Source of the DNA: Actinokineospora auranticolor
GTDB taxonomy: Bacteria; Actinomycetota; Actinomycetes; Mycobacteriales; Pseudonocardiaceae
Assembly (NCBI RefSeq): GCF_002934265.1
Contig: NZ_PTIX01000015.1
Coordinates: 115,044 to 179,043 of the forward strand
DNA length: 64,000 nucleotides
Direction of reading: 5' to 3'
The notes under the pieces are model-generated. The model was not told where the DNA came from. It saw only the letters and a program-made list of their open reading frames with translations, and ran no database searches. A program made the position numbers and the translations under genes. Below are positions 41,112 through 50,045 of this stretch, piece by piece (the stretch's first letter is position 1; each line of letters starts with the position of its first letter).

Positions 41112-41951
41112 ATGGACGCCACCCTCCACACCGACGCCGGACGCAACGTCCTGCGCTTCGAACGGACCCTGCGCCACCCACCCGACCGCGTCTGGCGCGC
41201 CATCACCGAACCCGAACACCTCACCCACTGGTTCCCCGCCGCCCTCACCGGCGACCGCGCCCCCGGCGCGGCCATCACCTTCACCTTCGCCGACGGCACC
41301 GACGGCGGAACCGGCACCATCACCACCTACGACCCGCCCCGCCGCCTCGCCTTCACCTGGGAGGGCGAACTCCTCGACCTCACCCTGACCCCCACCGGCA
41401 CCGGCACCCGACTCGTCCTCACCCACCACTTCGACGACCGCCCCGCCGCCGCCTCCTTCGCCGCGGGCTGGGACAGCTGCCTGGCCGCACTCGCCGACAC
41501 CCTCGACGGCACCCCCGCCCGCGCCCACGACCGGGCCGCCGCCCACGAGCACTACGCCGCCCGCTTCGACCTGCTGCGCGGCACCGCCGAACCCCAACCC
41601 GACGGCACCTGGCACGTCCGCTTCGAACGCCTGCTCACCGCGCCCGCCGACACCGTCACCCCCCTGCTCGCCGACCTCCTCGACACCCCCGCCACCACGA
41701 CCGGCGCCACCACCGTCGCCCACCCCGCCGACGGCACCACCATCGACGTCACCCTCGACCCCGGACCCGGTGGCGCCCGCCTGCGCCTGCGCCACACCGG
41801 ACTCGCCGAACCCCACGTCGTCGCCGCGCTCGTCCGCTGGCACACCGGCATCCGCGCCCTCGCCGCCCACCTCACGGGCACCACCCCCGGCGCCCCCGAC
41901 GCCGACCTCGACACCTTCTACCAGGACGCGATCGGCGCCCCCATGCCGTAA
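41112..41951 (+). CDS. SRPBCC/AHSA1-domain protein
   Basis: A 279-residue protein. The N-terminal half is a clear AHSA1/CalC-like START fold: RFERTLRHPPDRVWRAITEPEHLTHWFPAAL, GTITTYDPPRRLAFTWEGELLDLTL, GTRLVLTHHFDD, FAAGWDSCLAALAD. The second half looks like a degenerate repeat of the same fold (FERLLTAPADTVTPLLADLL, GARLRLRHTGLAEPHVV, VRWHTGIRALAAHL). Such proteins bind hydrophobic ligands or act as self-sacrifice resistance proteins. Its DinB neighbour starts 11 bp downstream and is probably co-transcribed. Confidence 0.8.
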   Translation: MDATLHTDAGRNVLRFERTLRHPPDRVWRAITEPEHLTHWFPAALTGDRAPGAAITFTFADGTDGGTGTITTYDPPRRLAFTWEGELLDLTLTPTGTGTRLVLTHHFDDRPAAASFAAGWDSCLAALADTLDGTPARAHDRAAAHEHYAARFDLLRGTAEPQPDGTWHVRFERLLTAPADTVTPLLADLLDTPATTTGATTVAHPADGTTIDVTLDPGPGGARLRLRHTGLAEPHVVAALVRWHTGIRALAAHLTGTTPGAPDADLDTFYQDAIGAPMP

Positions 41952-41962
41952 ACTCAAGACCC

Positions 41963-42484
41963 ATGTCCGCCACCGGAACCACCCCGGAACTGGACCGCCG
42001 CTGGCCGCGCAACGACGCCCGGGACGAACTGCGCCTCGGGCTCGAGTTCCTGACCTTCCTGCGCGTCACCGCGGTCACCAAGGCCACCGGCCTCACCCCG
42101 GACCAGGCCACCGAGACACCCCTGGCCACCTCACCGCTGATGAGCGTCCTCGGGATCGTCAAACACCTCACCGCCGTCGAGCGCTACTGGCTCACCCGCA
42201 CCGCGGGCGGCACCGACCACCCGCTGCTGTGGGACCCCACCGACGTCCACGCCGAATGGCGCGTCACCGGCGACGACCTGCCCAGCACCGTCCTCGCCGC
42301 CTACCGCGACGAGTGGGACACCGTCGACAAGGCCATCGCGGGCCTGACCCCCGACTCACCCGCCCGCGCCGACGACCGCTACACCCTGCGCTGGATCATC
42401 GCCCACGTCGTCCAGGAAACCGCCCGCCACATCGGCCACCTCGACATCCTCCGCGAACTCCTCGACGGCACCACCGGCGAATAA
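41963..42484 (+). CDS. DinB/DUF664-family protein
   Basis: A 173-residue protein. SPLMSVLGIVKHLTAVERYWL carries the first His, and WIIAHVVQETARHIGHLDILRELLDG carries the H-x3-H of the family metal site. It is co-directional with the SRPBCC gene 11 bp upstream. This gene pair (polyketide-cyclase-like plus DinB) is common in actinomycetes and usually linked to detoxification; the substrate is unknown. Confidence 0.8.
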   Translation: MSATGTTPELDRRWPRNDARDELRLGLEFLTFLRVTAVTKATGLTPDQATETPLATSPLMSVLGIVKHLTAVERYWLTRTAGGTDHPLLWDPTDVHAEWRVTGDDLPSTVLAAYRDEWDTVDKAIAGLTPDSPARADDRYTLRWIIAHVVQETARHIGHLDILRELLDGTTGE

Positions 42485-42646
42485 CCCGCGTGATCACCCC
42501 CGGCCACTCCGCCGGTGCTCACCGCTCGGCACATCCACACCCCGCCTCGCCCGCGCCGCCGCACCAGTACGAACGCCCCGGCACCGCCGGGCACGGCCCG
42601 GTGGGGTCGCGACCAGCACGGCCACGACCCCACACCACACCCGGAC

Positions 42647-42916
42647 CTACCGCGCGCCGACACCACCCAACTGGCGCATCCCGGCCTCGGTCACCCGCAC
42701 CGCCGCGTCACGCGCACCCGCGACGGCCCGGATCGCCACCAAACCCCGACGCTCCAGCACCACCACCGCGTCCGCCGCCCACTGCGGCAACCGACCCGCC
42801 GACAAACCATCGCCACCAGCCCACAGGAACCCCATCGGCACACCCCACAGGCCCGAGTGGAACAACACCTCACCGGCCGCCACGTGCCGCAACGCACTCG
42901 TCTCGTTCTTCGTCAC
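42647..42916 (-). CDS. Small hypothetical protein, possibly winged-helix
   Basis: About 89 residues from GTG 42916 after GGGGAGGGG; the reading frame continues upstream without a good start. AADAVVVLERRGLVAIRAVAGARDAAVRVTEAGMRQL has the helix-wing pattern of small HTH proteins, but the N-terminal helix (SALRHVAAGEVLFH) is short. No family recognised. It lies downstream of the deaminase-like gene on the same strand. Confidence 0.5.
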   Translation of the reverse strand: MTKNETSALRHVAAGEVLFHSGLWGVPMGFLWAGGDGLSAGRLPQWAADAVVVLERRGLVAIRAVAGARDAAVRVTEAGMRQLGGVGAR

Positions 42917-43002
42917 CACAACCCCTCCCCAGTACCAACGGGCGACCACCGGCGCCGAGGGAGCGGCCACCCCGACACCACCCGGGCGCCGGGGACACCA
43001 CC

Positions 43003-43962
43003 TCACCCCAACCAGCGGCCGATCCCGGCCAACAACGCTGCCTTCGTCCCCTCCGAAGCGAAGGACGACTCCACCGACGCCCGCGCCAAACCCGCCAACG
43101 CCACGTCGTCACACCCCAACCCCGACCGCCACACCCCGTACTCCGCGGCCAACGACCGACCCGTCACGTTCGGCACATCGGTGTTCACCGTCACCACCAC
43201 ACCCGCCGCCACCAACCGCCGCACCGGGTGCTCCGCCACCGAACCCACCAACCCCAACGCCACGTTCGACGACACGCACACCTCCAACGGCACACCGCGG
43301 TCGCGCAACAACGCCACCACCTCCGGGTCCTCCACCGCCCGGAACCCGTGCCCCACCCGGTCGGCCAACCCGACCTCCACCGCCTCCCGCACGCTCACCG
43401 CGCCCGCCGACTCACCCGCGTGGTGCACCAACCGCAACCCCGCCTCCCGGGCCTCCCGCAACACCCCCGCGAACGGCGCCAACCCATAGGCCTCGTCACC
43501 GGCCACACCCACACCCACCACACCCCGGTCGGCGAACTTCACCGCCAACTCGACCGTGCGGCGCATCCGCTCCACCGACCGACGCCGCGAATGGTCCAGC
43601 AGCACACCGAACTCCACCCCGTGGCGCCGCCGCCCCTCGGCCAACCCGTCGAGCACCGCCACCAACGGCATCTCCGGATCGCCCACGCGCTCACCGTGCG
43701 ACGCCGCCGTGAACGTCACCTCCGCGTAGCCCACACCCGCCGCCGCCTCATCCGCGCAGAACTCCACCGCGACCCGCCGGAAATCCTCCGCCCGCCGCAA
43801 ACACCCCCGCACACCGGAGTTCCAGTCCGCGAACTCCCTGAACCCCGAGAACCGACCGGGTGACCCGCCCGGCCCGCCGATCTCGACCAGCGTCGAGAAC
43901 CGCACCGCACTCTCCAAATGGACGTGCAGATGCGCCTTCGGCAGACCGGACAACTCGCGCAT
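43003..43962 (-). CDS. Adenosine-deaminase-family amidohydrolase with altered active-site Asp pair
   Basis: A 319-residue protein. Metal ligands H11 and H13 (AHLHVHLE), catalytic H181-A-G-E184, H205 in GHGFRA and D262 in VTVNTDVPNVTG are all in place. Adenosine deaminases usually read NTDDP; here the second Asp, which contacts the purine N7, is Val263. The zinc site should therefore be functional but the substrate is likely not plain adenosine. The start ATG follows a short G-run. It is soluble, with no signal peptide. Nearby genes give no pathway clue. Confidence 0.8.
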   Translation of the reverse strand: MRELSGLPKAHLHVHLESAVRFSTLVEIGGPGGSPGRFSGFREFADWNSGVRGCLRRAEDFRRVAVEFCADEAAAGVGYAEVTFTAASHGERVGDPEMPLVAVLDGLAEGRRRHGVEFGVLLDHSRRRSVERMRRTVELAVKFADRGVVGVGVAGDEAYGLAPFAGVLREAREAGLRLVHHAGESAGAVSVREAVEVGLADRVGHGFRAVEDPEVVALLRDRGVPLEVCVSSNVALGLVGSVAEHPVRRLVAAGVVVTVNTDVPNVTGRSLAAEYGVWRSGLGCDDVALAGLARASVESSFASEGTKAALLAGIGRWLG

Positions 43963-44099
43963 GCCCCCGAGGGTAGGCACCGCGCCCCGAGATCGCCCCG
44001 ATTTTTCGCCGAATCCGAACACACCCGGCAACCTTTGGCCCGCCACCGCGGATCAGGGGGAGTAGCAGACCGCACACCGACGAAAGGCGTGGGATACCC

Positions 44100-44513
44100 G
44101 TGGCACCGAGCTTCGCCCGGCCGACGACACCGCACCCCCGACGCGAGCTCAACCTCAGCGTCCACCGCGGCACCCACGCGGTCACCATCACCGCGTCGGG
44201 TCACATCGACCTGGCCACCGAAGCCCCCTGGCACGACCACCTCATGCGCGCCTGCACCGCCGCCGACGACACCACCCGCGTCACCGCCGACCTCACCGCC
44301 GTCACCTTCCTCAGCTGGGCCAGCGCCGCCGTCCTCCTCCGCGCGCACCGCGCCTGCCACCGCCGCGGCCGCGCCTTCCGCGTCCTGGCCACCGGACCCG
44401 TCCTCACCGGCCTGCAACTCACCCGGCTGCACGAGGAGATCACCATCATCCCCACCACCCGACCGGTCACCCGCGCCCCCGCGCCCGCCGCCTCCGGCTG
44501 GCTCATCGCCTGA
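44100..44513 (+). CDS. STAS-domain (anti-sigma antagonist-like) protein
   Basis: A 137-residue protein from GTG 44100. LNLSVHRGTHAVTITASGHIDLATEAPWHDHL, VTADLTAVTFLSWASAAVLLRAHRACHRRGRAFRVL and the short C-terminal helix follow the STAS fold. In SpoIIAA-type antagonists the phosphorylated Ser lies after D(L/M)-x-x-(V/L)-x-F; here FLSWAS keeps a Ser at the right place. Partner-switch regulation is plausible, but no anti-sigma kinase or sigma factor is adjacent. Confidence 0.7.
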   Translation: MAPSFARPTTPHPRRELNLSVHRGTHAVTITASGHIDLATEAPWHDHLMRACTAADDTTRVTADLTAVTFLSWASAAVLLRAHRACHRRGRAFRVLATGPVLTGLQLTRLHEEITIIPTTRPVTRAPAPAASGWLIA

Positions 44514-44519
44514 ACAGGC

Positions 44520-44924
44520 TCACCCGCCGGGGGAGAAGAACGCCCGCGCCGAACGCGGCACCCACAACAACGCCACCACCACCAGCTGCACCACGTCCAA
44601 CGCCGGGATCACCCCGTGGAACATCCCCGACGACGACCACGTCACCACCATCGCCACCGCCGACACCACCTGCGACATCGACGTCATCCGCCGCGTCCAC
44701 GCGCGCCCCGACGCCAACCGCCACACCAACACCGCGCACAGCAACACCAGGAAACCGTGGAACACCGAACCCGACACCACCTCGGACCCCGCCACCGAGC
44801 CCCGGTTCGCCCACAACACCGACACCATCCCCAGGTGACTCGCCGCCACCACCGCGAGCAACACCCGCGCCACCCGCACCGCGGCGGGAACCCGCGCCGA
44901 CTCCACCACCGCCGCAGCGTCCAC
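44520..44924 (-). CDS. Small four-helix membrane protein
   Basis: A 134-residue protein from GTG 44924. Four hydrophobic stretches (AVRVARVLLAVVAASHLGMVSVLW, GSVFHGFLVLLCAVLVWRLA, MSQVVSAVAMVVTW, ALDVVQLVVVALLWV) predict four membrane helices. No family recognised. It converges with the STAS gene (6-bp gap) and lies downstream of the MFS transporter on the other side of a short gap. Confidence 0.6.
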   Translation of the reverse strand: MDAAAVVESARVPAAVRVARVLLAVVAASHLGMVSVLWANRGSVAGSEVVSGSVFHGFLVLLCAVLVWRLASGRAWTRRMTSMSQVVSAVAMVVTWSSSGMFHGVIPALDVVQLVVVALLWVPRSARAFFSPGG

Positions 44925-45008
44925 GTGCCACCCTCCCAGGTCCTCCCGCGACCCTAGGCACGCACCACACACACCGACCACCGGCGCGCCCCGCCCCCTT
45001 GAGCGCGC

Positions 45009-46151
45009 CTACAGCGCGACCCGGCGAGCCCACACCCACACCACCAGCCCGCACACCGCGAACCCCGCGCCCAACGCGTTCGACCCCACCCACCCGGTGG
45101 CGTCGAACGCCGCGGTCGTCGCGGCCGCGCCCAGCGCCGAACCCAGCGAGTAGAACACCATGTACCCGCCCACGACGCTGCTGGTGCGCTCCGGATGCGC
45201 CGCGGTCAACAGGTGCTGGTTGCTCACGTGCACCACCTGCACCGCGAAATCCAACACCACCACGCCGACGACCAACCACCACAACGACACCTGCCCGATC
45301 GCCCACCACGACACGACCAGCACCACCAACCCACCACCGGTGACCGCGCCCGCCAACCCGCCGTCCGCCCACCGACCCGACCTCGCCGCGCCCACAGCGC
45401 CCGCCAACCCGGCCACACCGAACAGCCCGATCTGCGCCGGACTCAACCACCACGGCGCCCCCGCCAACGGCAACGCCAACCCGCCCCACAACGCGCCGAA
45501 CGACGCGAACAGGAAAAACGCGATCAGCCCACGCGAGACGAACAGGCGCTCACCGAACAACCCACCCAACGACACCAACACCCGCCGGTACCCGTCACGA
45601 CCCACCCGGGGATCCGGCGGCAACACCCGCCACACCACCGCCGCCAACGCCACCAGCAGCACCGCCAACACCACGTACACACCGCGCCAACCCCACACCC
45701 CGGCCACCGCACCCGCCACGACACGCGCCCCCAGGATGCCGATCACCACACCCGAGGTCACCACACCCAGGGTGCGGCCCCGCTCCCCGGGCGCGGACAA
45801 CGACGCCGCGTAGGCCACCGCGGTCTGCACCACCACCGCGAACAGACCCACGACCACCAGGCCCCCGAACAACACCCACGCCCGCGCCGCCGACGCCACC
45901 ACCAGCGCGCCGACCGCCGTCATCCCCAGGTGGCCCACCAGCAGCACCCGCCGGTCGACCACGTCGCCCAACGGCACCAGCACGACCAACCCGACCAGGT
46001 AACCCACCTGCCCGGCCGCCACCACCCACCCCAGGTGGGCCCGCGCCACGCCCAGGTCGGCGCCGACGAGGGGGAGTAGCGGCTGGGCCGCGTAGATCCC
46101 CGCGACCGCGACCGCGCACACCGCGGCGAACACCAGCCTCCACGTGCCCAT
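45009..46151 (-). CDS. MFS transporter, YnfM/arabinose-efflux-like
   Basis: About 380 residues with twelve membrane segments. YAAQPLLPLVGADLGVARAHLGWVVAAGQVGYLVGLVVLVPLGDVVDRR contains the MFS loop 2-3 motif, and AYAASLSAPGERGRTLGVVTSGVVIGILGARVVAG and HVSNQHLLTAAHPERTSSVVGGYMVFYSLGSALG are typical of the YnfM/Bcr-like group. ATG 46151 is preferred; a GTG lies two codons upstream. It is divergent from an HxlR regulator with a palindrome between them, so expression is probably regulator-controlled. Substrate unknown. Confidence 0.8.
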   Translation of the reverse strand: MGTWRLVFAAVCAVAVAGIYAAQPLLPLVGADLGVARAHLGWVVAAGQVGYLVGLVVLVPLGDVVDRRVLLVGHLGMTAVGALVVASAARAWVLFGGLVVVGLFAVVVQTAVAYAASLSAPGERGRTLGVVTSGVVIGILGARVVAGAVAGVWGWRGVYVVLAVLLVALAAVVWRVLPPDPRVGRDGYRRVLVSLGGLFGERLFVSRGLIAFFLFASFGALWGGLALPLAGAPWWLSPAQIGLFGVAGLAGAVGAARSGRWADGGLAGAVTGGGLVVLVVSWWAIGQVSLWWLVVGVVVLDFAVQVVHVSNQHLLTAAHPERTSSVVGGYMVFYSLGSALGAAATTAAFDATGWVGSNALGAGFAVCGLVVWVWARRVAL

Positions 46152-46164
46152 CCACACCCACGAT

Positions 46165-46183
46165 CAGTAGCATTTTGCAACTG
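46165..46183. promoter_or_regulatory. Near-palindromic operator between MFS and HxlR genes
   Basis: CAGTAGCA-TTT-TGCAACTG, 7 of 8 arm positions symmetric, in an AT-rich gap; likely HxlR binding site. Confidence 0.6.
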
Positions 46184-46234
46184 ATTCGACGGTAGGGCAG
46201 AATGGTTTCAAACAGCAACTCTTCGGGAGGCGCG

Positions 46235-46672
46235 GTGACCACCACCTGGACCGACCCCACCTGCCCCGTCGCCCGCGCCCTCGACCTCATCGGCGACCGC
46301 TGGACCCTCCTCATCATCCGCGACGCCATGGACAACGCCCGAACCTTCACCGACTTCCAACAACGCACCGGCATCGCCCGCAACATCCTCACCGACCGAC
46401 TCCACCGCCTGATCGACCGAGGCATCCTCCACCGCCACACCGCCCCCACCGGCAAACGCCAGATCTACACACTCACCCCCACCGGGCGCGACCTCTTCAC
46501 CGTCATCGTCGCCCTCCGCCAATGGGGAGAACGCCACGCCTACACCCCCGACGAACCCCACTCCACCCTCATCGACCACCACGGCCAACCACTCCCGCGG
46601 CTGCACCCCACCGACACCCACGGCACCCCCGCCGACATCGACACCACCACCGTCCACAAGTCAGGGGAGTAG
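46235..46672 (+). CDS. HxlR-family transcriptional regulator
   Basis: A 145-residue protein; GTG 46235 follows GGGAGG, which decides it over the ATG at 46202. PVARALDLIGDRWTLLIIRDAMDNARTFTDFQQRTGIARNILTDRLHRLIDRGILHRH is the textbook HxlR winged helix. The Cys (TCPVARA) at the N terminus is the position used for redox sensing in several family members. It is divergent from the MFS transporter, probably its regulator, and its end overlaps the convergent phosphotransferase gene by 12 bp. Confidence 0.85.
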   Translation: MTTTWTDPTCPVARALDLIGDRWTLLIIRDAMDNARTFTDFQQRTGIARNILTDRLHRLIDRGILHRHTAPTGKRQIYTLTPTGRDLFTVIVALRQWGERHAYTPDEPHSTLIDHHGQPLPRLHPTDTHGTPADIDTTTVHKSGE

Positions 46673-47614
46673 CGCCAACGCCTCACCCAGATTCCGCTCC
46701 ACAACCCGCACCATGAACTCCCGATCCGGGAAATCCCCATCCAACAACCGCAACGGCCCCGCCACCAACGACAACCGCATCGCCAACCCGTAGAAGTCCA
46801 ACCGAGCCCCATCCAGGTCGCTGCACGCCAGCGGCGCGTAGTGCGGACCGAACCGCAACCGCAGGAACACGTGCTCCCACTCGACATCGAAGAACATCAA
46901 CCCCTCGACGTCGATCAACACCGCCCCACCATCAGCGCCCACCAACACGTGATCCGGCCCCAACTCACCGTGGATCAACCCGTACTCGGCACGCGGCGCC
47001 ACCCGCTCCCGCAGCGCGACCACCAGCTCGCGAAGATCATCGTGAGCCCGCTCGACCCGGCCATCACGCCCCGCCGCCTCCGCCAAATCCCGCACAGCCC
47101 GGTCGAACACCACCCGCTCACACGACGAACCCGTGATCAACGGCCGATCCACACGACCGAACCCGGGGGAGCGGCGACCACGCATCGCCCCCAAGAACCG
47201 CGCCAGGTCACCCAGCGCCACCCGCGCCCGATCCGTCCCGAGCACCGACTCCAACGTCCCACCCGAAACGTCCTCGACAACCACCACATCCACCCCGACG
47301 GCCAACACCCGAGGCGTCCGCACCCCGACCTCGTCCAGAACCCGCCCCGCCGCCAGGAACAGGTCCATCCCACTCGCGTCCGCGAAGACGTCGACCTCGG
47401 CGACCTCCGGCCAGAAGTTCTCCTCAGCGGCCCACCGGTACACCACCACACTCGACCCGCCATCGAACCGAACCCGGTACACACCCTTCTTCGACCCGCC
47501 GCGCAGCCGATCCACACCGACCACCCGACCGTTGACCACACCGCGCGCCGCCACCGACACGGCTTCGACCACCTGCGCGGACGTCTCCCTCGCCACCGAC
47601 ACACCCTCCATCAC
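46661..47614 (-). CDS. Aminoglycoside-phosphotransferase-fold protein
   Basis: A 317-residue protein. N-lobe glycine loop GGSKKGVYRVRF with VVVYRW; brenner-type motif HGELGPDHVLV (H215 to V224) and LIDVEGLMFFDVEWEHVFLRLRF (D235). Typical members read HxDxxxxN and D-F/I-D; here the catalytic Asp is Glu217 and the metal-binding Asn is His222, so kinase activity may be weak or altered. Nothing nearby indicates resistance. The ATG at 47614 could be leaderless; internal GTGs after GGAGGG are alternatives. Confidence 0.75.
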   Translation of the reverse strand: MMEGVSVARETSAQVVEAVSVAARGVVNGRVVGVDRLRGGSKKGVYRVRFDGGSSVVVYRWAAEENFWPEVAEVDVFADASGMDLFLAAGRVLDEVGVRTPRVLAVGVDVVVVEDVSGGTLESVLGTDRARVALGDLARFLGAMRGRRSPGFGRVDRPLITGSSCERVVFDRAVRDLAEAAGRDGRVERAHDDLRELVVALRERVAPRAEYGLIHGELGPDHVLVGADGGAVLIDVEGLMFFDVEWEHVFLRLRFGPHYAPLACSDLDGARLDFYGLAMRLSLVAGPLRLLDGDFPDREFMVRVVERNLGEALALLP

Positions 47615-47858
47615 GGACCATCCTCAAGTGACCTCGAGCCAACCTATCGGTCCTCAATGGACGGCCGCACACAATTGGCGCCCGCTGCCGCACCTCGCCG
47701 AGACGGACCATCCGGGCGCGAACACGGTCCGAGCCCAGGTCGCAGCCCACCGACCACCGTCACCCCACCGGCTCACCCGGGACGAACTCCACCCGGAGAC
47801 ATCGCACTCAAACGACAACGCGAGCGGCGGGGGAGTCAACGCCAAGTCGCCATCCGTA

Positions 47859-48280
47859 TCACCGCCAGCGCGACTGGCCGGTTTCCGGCCCGTACGGACT
47901 CCAGCCGCCGAGGAAGGGCTCAAGATCCGCCCCCGCCAACTCCGGAACGTCCGGTATAACAGGCAGATCCTTCAAAGGATCCGCGCCAGCGACGTACTCA
48001 TGCGCCCAGGCCAACCAAGCCCGGGCACCGTCGAGACCCTCGTCATCACGCGGGGCTTCGCCGATTCGACGCTCCAACGCCTCGCAGTAGCCACGGAGCA
48101 GAGTGACCCGTTGCCACCTCGCCGCCTGCTCAGCCGAATGCTCGGCTTGTACCGAGTTCTATGTGCTTGTGAGGGTGCTTCTCCCTCTCCGCAATCAAGG
48201 CTTGAGCGGCGACCTGCCGTTCCGCGGCGGTACGAGCGGTGGCGCGTGGTGGTGGTCGGCGTCCGGGTTGACGGGTCGAA
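47859..48280 (-). pseudogene. Frameshifted relic of an actinomycete hypothetical protein
   Basis: The C-terminal frame reads QAEHSAEQAARWQRVTLLRG, then YCEALERRIGEAP, ending FLGGWSPYGPE. A stop interrupts it at about 48159, but the adjacent frame continues the sense upstream (ARTAAERQVAAQALIAEREK). One single-base shift near 48155 would join them. GGWSPYGP-ending proteins with a long basic helix are common, unassigned actinomycete proteins, often next to mobile DNA. Confidence 0.5.
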
Positions 48281-48643
48281 CCTCGGCGTTCGCACTCTGC
48301 GTCGCTTTCTCCCGCACAGGTTTGTGCTGCGCGCCTGGGTAGGTCCGGGTGGTGGCCATGGCTGAGGTAGAAGCGGCCGGCGTCCGTCCTGCTCGCGCAG
48401 TACTGGCCGTGCCGTCGACTGATGGCGACCAGCGAGCGATCACGCAATGCCCGCGCCGATCGGCGCGTGATCGCATGGCACAGACGCGCTGCGGCGAACA
48501 TCTTGATCGTGATCGCCGGGACGGGCGGCGGGGCTCGTGAGTGACGAGAGGGACGCTCCAGCTGGCGCGGTTCTCGAATCGGCGGCTTCGGACGCCTGAC
48601 GGGGAGCCGTTGGGGAGGCGCGTGGGACGGCCCTCCGGACGCT

Positions 48644-48671
48644 ACTTGACATAATGTCGATTATCGAACTC
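48644..48671. other. dif-like Xer recombination site 1
   Basis: Arm ACTTGACATAA, 6-bp centre TGTCGA, arm TTATCGAACTC. It matches the dif plan of 11 + 6 + 11 bp with inner CATAA / TTATC. GACATAATGTC inside it is a perfect palindrome. Confidence 0.5.
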
Positions 48672-48924
48672 CCGTCAACCCGCAGGTCGGCACCCGGAAG
48701 GTGCTCAACTATGCGTCACCGTGACGTTTTACCGGTGTGTGACGAGATGTGGCCCTGACAGCCTCCAGTGGCCCGTCTGGGCGCCTGTGGACGTCCATCA
48801 GCGCCTGGCCGTCACGTAGCCGGGCACCGGGCGAACCGGGCCGTGCGACGGTGTCGCGTCTGCGCGAACTCGTCGGCGGGTGGTCTGGTCCCCGGCGGTG
48901 ACCTCCTGGCTCTCGAACGTCTGT

Positions 48925-48952
48925 TTGATGCATAATTGCGGTTATCCATGAT
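48925..48952. other. dif-like Xer recombination site 2
   Basis: Arm TTGATGCATAA, centre TTGCGG, arm TTATCCATGAT; 8 of 11 arm positions are symmetric. It has the same CATAA-N6-TTATC core and orientation as site 1 and lies 24 bp before the recombinase start. Confidence 0.55.
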
Positions 48953-48976
48953 CCAGCCGGTGCGCGGACTGTCGGG

Positions 48977-49972
48977 GTGATCAGGTATGTACACCTGGTG
49001 AGGTTGGTCGAAGCGCAGGACGCGTTCTTTCTGGCTCGGCGGTCCCGGAAGGACTCGCCGCATACGACGGCGGCTTATCGGCGGGATCTGGCCGGGGTGA
49101 GTCGGTTGATCGCCCAGGTGGTCGGGGTCGGCGACGTCGGGCGGGTGTTGGCCGACGACGTGACGGCCCAGGTGTTGCGGGAGGCGTTCGGGTTGTTCGC
49201 CGACACGCACGCGAAGAGCTCGGTGGCGCGGGCCTGGTCGACGTGGAACCAGTTCTTCCAGTTCTGCGTGGCCGACGGCCTGGTGGCGGGCAACCCGATG
49301 GGCGCGATCGGCCGCCCCCGACCCGCTCCCCTCTCCCCCAAGCCGCTGCGCGGCGAGGGTACGCCGGAGCAGCTGCTGTCCGCGGTCGCCGGTGGTGCCC
49401 GCAAGGCCCGGGCGCCGTGGTCGGAGCGGGACCTGCTGGTGCTCGCGCTCGGGCTGGTGGCGGGGTTGCGGGCGTCGGAGATCCGGGCGTTGCGGCGGTC
49501 GTCGGTGGTGGGCAGGCCCGGTGAGCGGCGACTGTTCGTGCACGGGAAGGCCAACCGGGAGCGGTCGATCCCGATCGAGGTGCCGTTGGAGCGGGTGATC
49601 GAGGCGTACCTGGCGTCGTGCGAGGCGCGGTTCCCCGCGGCGCGGTTCTCGGACGAGTCTCCCCTGGTGCTGGGTGGTGATGGGGCGGGGATCGGTCGCG
49701 GAGCGTTGGATTATCTGGTGAAGGCGTGCTTTCGGGCGGCGGGGATGCACGACCGGGTGCCTGCGGGCGCGAATCTGCACGCGTTGCGCCACACTTTCGC
49801 CACGCGGTTGGCCGAGGACGGTGCGAACGCGGTGGAGATCATGGTGCTGCTGGGGCACGCGAGCCTGAACACCAGCCAGAACTACATCGACGCGACCGGT
49901 GAGCAGCGGCGCGCGGCGGCGGCGAGCAACCGCACGTACCGGTTGCTGGCCGAGTTGGCTGGTGAGGACTAG
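48977..49972 (+). CDS. Tyrosine recombinase (XerC/integrase-like)
   Basis: A 331-residue protein. The N-terminal SAM-like core-binding domain (TTAAYRRDLAGVSRLIAQV onward) is followed by the catalytic domain with all five expected residues: R165 (GLRASEIRAL), K191 (GKANRERSIPI), H268-A-L-R271 (HALRHTFATRL), H294 (LLGHASLNTSQNY) and nucleophile Y303. It is close in size to XerC/XerD. The start is GTG 48977. A dif-like site lies 24 bp upstream of the start, suggesting the enzyme acts on it or is regulated through it. It could be an element integrase or a second Xer protein. Confidence 0.85.
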   Translation: MIRYVHLVRLVEAQDAFFLARRSRKDSPHTTAAYRRDLAGVSRLIAQVVGVGDVGRVLADDVTAQVLREAFGLFADTHAKSSVARAWSTWNQFFQFCVADGLVAGNPMGAIGRPRPAPLSPKPLRGEGTPEQLLSAVAGGARKARAPWSERDLLVLALGLVAGLRASEIRALRRSSVVGRPGERRLFVHGKANRERSIPIEVPLERVIEAYLASCEARFPAARFSDESPLVLGGDGAGIGRGALDYLVKACFRAAGMHDRVPAGANLHALRHTFATRLAEDGANAVEIMVLLGHASLNTSQNYIDATGEQRRAAAASNRTYRLLAELAGED

Positions 49973-50045
49973 GGAACGCTCATGTCCCCCGTGGTGCGGT
50001 CGATGAGTGGATCACGCCGTCGCGACAGGGAATGGGGCATGGGTC

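Larger units (their letters stand above)
48281..48976. other. Non-coding gap holding two dif-like sites
   Basis: No convincing gene; frames here lack ribosome sites and recognisable domains. It contains the two 28-bp recombination-type sites described separately and ends at the recombinase start. Confidence 0.5.

Noticed and set aside
44520..46157. Extra plus-strand genes opposite the membrane protein and MFS transporter
   Set aside because: They are Pro/Thr/His-rich shadows of hydrophobic genes on the minus strand.
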